Source: Spirochaetaceae bacterium UBA1306 (GTDB lineage Bacteria; Spirochaetota; Spirochaetia; Treponematales; Rectinemataceae). From it: a stretch of 16,577 nucleotides of DNA. Position 1 is the stretch's first letter. Each line of letters opens with the position of its first letter. Location: contig DBTW01000144.1 in the NCBI GenBank assembly GCA_002307245.1, positions 1 through 16,577 of the forward strand, given 5' to 3'. Below, piece after piece: positions 14,963-16,577 of the stretch. The notes beneath the pieces were generated by a model that ran no database searches, was not told where the DNA came from, and was given only the letters and a program-made list of their open reading frames with translations. Both the position numbers and the translations under genes were made by a program.

Positions 14963-14977
14963 CCCTGATAGGGTATC
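14963..14977. promoter_or_regulatory. Overlapping palindromes between two divergent -35 boxes (possible operator)
   Basis: CCCTGATAGGG (14963-14973) and GATAGGGTATC (14967-14977) are each perfect 4-bp-arm inverted repeats. Together they occupy most of the 19 bases between the two TTGCGC boxes. The position suits one regulator acting on both genes. The arms are short, so chance is possible. Confidence 0.3.
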
Positions 14978-14979
14978 CA

Positions 14980-15009
14980 TTGCGCGCTCGCGGGACTGCG
15001 CTATATACT
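14980..15009 (+). promoter_or_regulatory. Promoter of the predicted outer-membrane protein gene
   Basis: TTGCGC (14980-14985) and TATACT (15004-15009) are separated by 18 bp. The expected start near 15016 gives a leader of about 26 bases with AAAGGA (15029-15034) 7 bases before the ATG. Confidence 0.55.
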
Positions 15010-15041
15010 CCGCTCCAATAATCATCATAAAGGATGGACAT

Positions 15042-15962
15042 ATGCGCAAATTAGCGGTCGTCATCGCTGCCCTCCTCGTAGCCCTTCCGATCGCAGCCCT
15101 TGATTTCAATCTATCCCCCAATGCCGACGGGAGCTTCGACTTCAGCCTTAAGCACGAGTGGTCCTACGGGAACGGCCCCTTCTTCTCCGCGGCCTCGCTT
15201 ACGAGCTGCTCTGCTTCCTCGACCGACAAGGACTCGACGAGCCGCAGCATGGGCTCGGAACGGGACTTCGCGGCCGCCCTCGCGCCCCTGGGCCTGCAAT
15301 TCGGATCGGGCCCCAATACGCTGCGCGCGTCACTCGACCTCGGCTGGACGCGGATGAGCATCTCCGAGCTCGGCTACGCCGACGTCAGTCGCGACTTCAC
15401 CGACGACGCGATCGCCAACCCGATCGACTACCGCTTCTTCCTCGCCAACGACCGCGTCATCGACCTCGCCCTCCCGAAGCTGCGCCTCGACTCGAAGTTC
15501 TGGGTCGGTCCCTTCTCGGCCAGCCTCGGCGGCGAGTATTCGCCCTGGCTTTTCGTCAAGCTCGATCAGACCCTCAGCACCTCGACGACGCCGGCATTTC
15601 CCCTCGACCTGCCCACGGACAAGCACCACGTCAGCACGCAGTCGGCGAACAGCGCCTTCTCGCTCGAGGGGTCCGTCTATTTCCGGAATTCCTTCGTCGA
15701 GCCCGGCATAGAGGCCAGCTACGACTATCTCTCGATCAAGTACGGCTATCTCAATGCCTTTGGCATCGCCTCTACCATGGATTCCCGCGCGCAGACCTTG
15801 AAGCTGAGCGGGAGCGCGATCTTCCGCTTCATGAAGGTCGCGGGGCTTTCGCCCAAGATCGGCCTGGTCCGGGCCATGGAATGGAACGACGACCTTTCCG
15901 ACGACGAGGGCCCCGTCGCTTCGGGCGGGGATTGGAAGCTGAGCCTCGGATTCGCGAAGTAG
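15042..15962 (+). CDS. Predicted outer-membrane beta-barrel protein of unknown function
   Basis: A 306-residue exported protein that I do not recognise as a named family. Residues 1-19 are a clear signal peptide (MRKLAVVIAALLVALPIAA), probably cut after the Ala at 19. The mature part has many short stretches of alternating polar and hydrophobic or aromatic residues, such as SFDFSLKHEW, LRASLDLGWTRM, SLEGSVYFRNSF and GIEASYDYLSIKYGYL, separated by Asp/Ser-rich turns. This is the look of an outer-membrane barrel of perhaps 10-14 strands. The last strand WKLSLGFAK has an aromatic near the C-terminus but ends in Lys rather than the usual Phe. The start is supported by AAAGGA at 15029-15034. It is divergent from the LVIVD lipoprotein and ends 15 bases from the convergent GH31 gene. 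Barrel topology is an inference. Confidence 0.7.
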   Translation: MRKLAVVIAALLVALPIAALDFNLSPNADGSFDFSLKHEWSYGNGPFFSAASLTSCSASSTDKDSTSRSMGSERDFAAALAPLGLQFGSGPNTLRASLDLGWTRMSISELGYADVSRDFTDDAIANPIDYRFFLANDRVIDLALPKLRLDSKFWVGPFSASLGGEYSPWLFVKLDQTLSTSTTPAFPLDLPTDKHHVSTQSANSAFSLEGSVYFRNSFVEPGIEASYDYLSIKYGYLNAFGIASTMDSRAQTLKLSGSAIFRFMKVAGLSPKIGLVRAMEWNDDLSDDEGPVASGGDWKLSLGFAK

Positions 15963-15977
15963 GGCGGCCGTCCCCGA

Positions 15978-16577
15978 TCACGCGAGGATGGGCAGCTCCC
16001 TCCCGTCGCGGAGGAAGAGGGGGATGCGGTCCAGGGGCGCGTCGACGCGCACGCGCTGGCCCCCCTCGAGGCGCTCGCCCGTCCACGCGTTCGCCCAACG
16101 CGCCCCTTTGGGCAGATAGGCCTCGCGCTCGCGCTGCCCCTCGGCCATCACGGGCGCGACGAGGAGCTCCGGCCCCAGCATGTACTCGTCCTCGACCTCC
16201 CAGGACGCCGCGTCCCGGGGAAAGTCGTAGAACAAGGGTCGCATCACCGGCGCCCCACGCTCGTGCGCCGCGCGCATCTGCTCCGCGAGATAGGGCTTGA
16301 GCCGCTCGCGGAGACGCAGGTAGCGCTCGATGATGGGGTAGGCCGCGTCGCCGAAGCTCCAGGCCTCGTTCTCGGCTCCGGTGCCGAATTGCTTGATGCC
16401 GCCGCGCTGCTCGAGCTCGGGCGGGACGTAGGGGACCCGGTCGCCGTGAAGGCGGAACACCGGGCAGAAGGCTCCCCACTCGAACCAGCGGACCAGGAGC
16501 TCGCGGAAATGCGGGTCCTTCGGGTCGCCGCCGATGAAGCCGCCGATGTCCGTCGTCCACCAGGGGATGCCCGCGAT
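15978..16577 (-). CDS. GH31 family alpha-glycosidase (C-terminal 199 residues, cut by window edge)
   Basis: The C-terminal part of a retaining GH31 enzyme (alpha-glucosidase, alpha-xylosidase or related); the N-terminal domain and the nucleophile region lie beyond the right edge. In fragment numbering, WWTTDIGGF (6-14) carries the acid/base D10. RLHG (42-45) is the conserved active-site loop. ENEAWSFGDAAYPIIERYLRL (69-89) and MRPLFYDFP (112-120) are barrel signatures, and YMLGPELLVAPV (132-143) leads into the C-terminal beta domain with its YLPKGARWANAWTGE strand. The frame is open to the edge, so this is a normal truncated gene and not a pseudogene. No substrate can be assigned from this half. 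With the GH42 gene at the other end it supports a saccharolytic lifestyle. Confidence 0.93.
   Translation of the reverse strand: MAGIPWWTTDIGGFIGGDPKDPHFRELLVRWFEWGAFCPVFRLHGDRVPYVPPELEQRGGIKQFGTGAENEAWSFGDAAYPIIERYLRLRERLKPYLAEQMRAAHERGAPVMRPLFYDFPRDAASWEVEDEYMLGPELLVAPVMAEGQREREAYLPKGARWANAWTGERLEGGQRVRVDAPLDRIPLFLRDGRELPILA

Noticed and set aside
15158..16300. 380-codon plus-strand frame across the barrel gene and the GH31 end
   Set aside because: It spans two convergent genes out of frame, with an extreme Arg/Pro composition; the barrel gene has a promoter, ribosome binding site and signal peptide in its own frame.
1..16577. CRISPR arrays, transposase genes, phage genes, tRNA or rRNA genes
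   Set aside because: Looked for and not seen: no regularly spaced repeats, no transposase or integrase motifs, no cloverleaf-like or ribosomal RNA sequence that I could recognise.

Overview
The window is 16.6 kb of GC-rich, gene-dense bacterial DNA. It holds eleven protein genes, two of them cut by the window edges. I see no rRNA, tRNA, CRISPR array, insertion sequence or phage gene, and no gene-free stretch longer than about 150 bases. Two predicted lipoproteins, a predicted outer-membrane protein, a two-subunit iron-sulfur serine dehydratase and a carbohydrate-degrading gene set point to a diderm anaerobe. A GC-rich spirochaete from a plant-polymer habitat (gut, sludge, sediment) fits best. 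That placement comes from general resemblance and is tentative.

Layout. (1) 1-849, minus: N-terminal part of a GH42 beta-galactosidase. (2) 960-3157, plus: a ketopantoate-reductase-family dehydrogenase and a class I aminotransferase that overlap by 10 bp. A lipoprotein-type lipase follows at 3216-4148. (3) 4156-5655, minus: a soluble PAS/HisKA_2 histidine kinase, convergent with the lipase. (4) 5757-11649, plus: a tight run of mannonate dehydratase (uxuA), a 1058-residue membrane hybrid histidine kinase, and L-serine dehydratase beta and alpha subunits (sdaAB, sdaAA). The run ends in a 15-bp-arm hairpin shared with the convergent gene. (5) 11709-14897, minus: a 1062-residue lipoprotein with LVIVD-type beta-propeller repeats. 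It is divergent from a predicted outer-membrane beta-barrel gene at 15042-15962. The two share a 144-bp control region with matching TTGCGC -35 boxes around a small palindrome. (6) 15978-16577, minus: C-terminal part of a GH31 glycosidase.

How the genes may work together. The GH42 and GH31 enzymes would release sugars from oligosaccharides. UxuA serves hexuronate breakdown and leads to pyruvate through KDG; serine dehydratase also makes pyruvate. The hybrid kinase, two bases after uxuA, may monitor a related signal. The LVIVD lipoprotein and the barrel protein look like a co-expressed cell-surface pair of unknown role. None of these functional links is proven by the sequence.

No wholly new multi-gene defence or mobile system is visible. 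The most interesting items are the sensor kinase inside a catabolic run with a degenerate HPt domain, the divergent surface-protein pair with its symmetrical control region, the hairpin after sdaAA, and several genes whose start codon lies directly after a -10-like box with no Shine-Dalgarno sequence.
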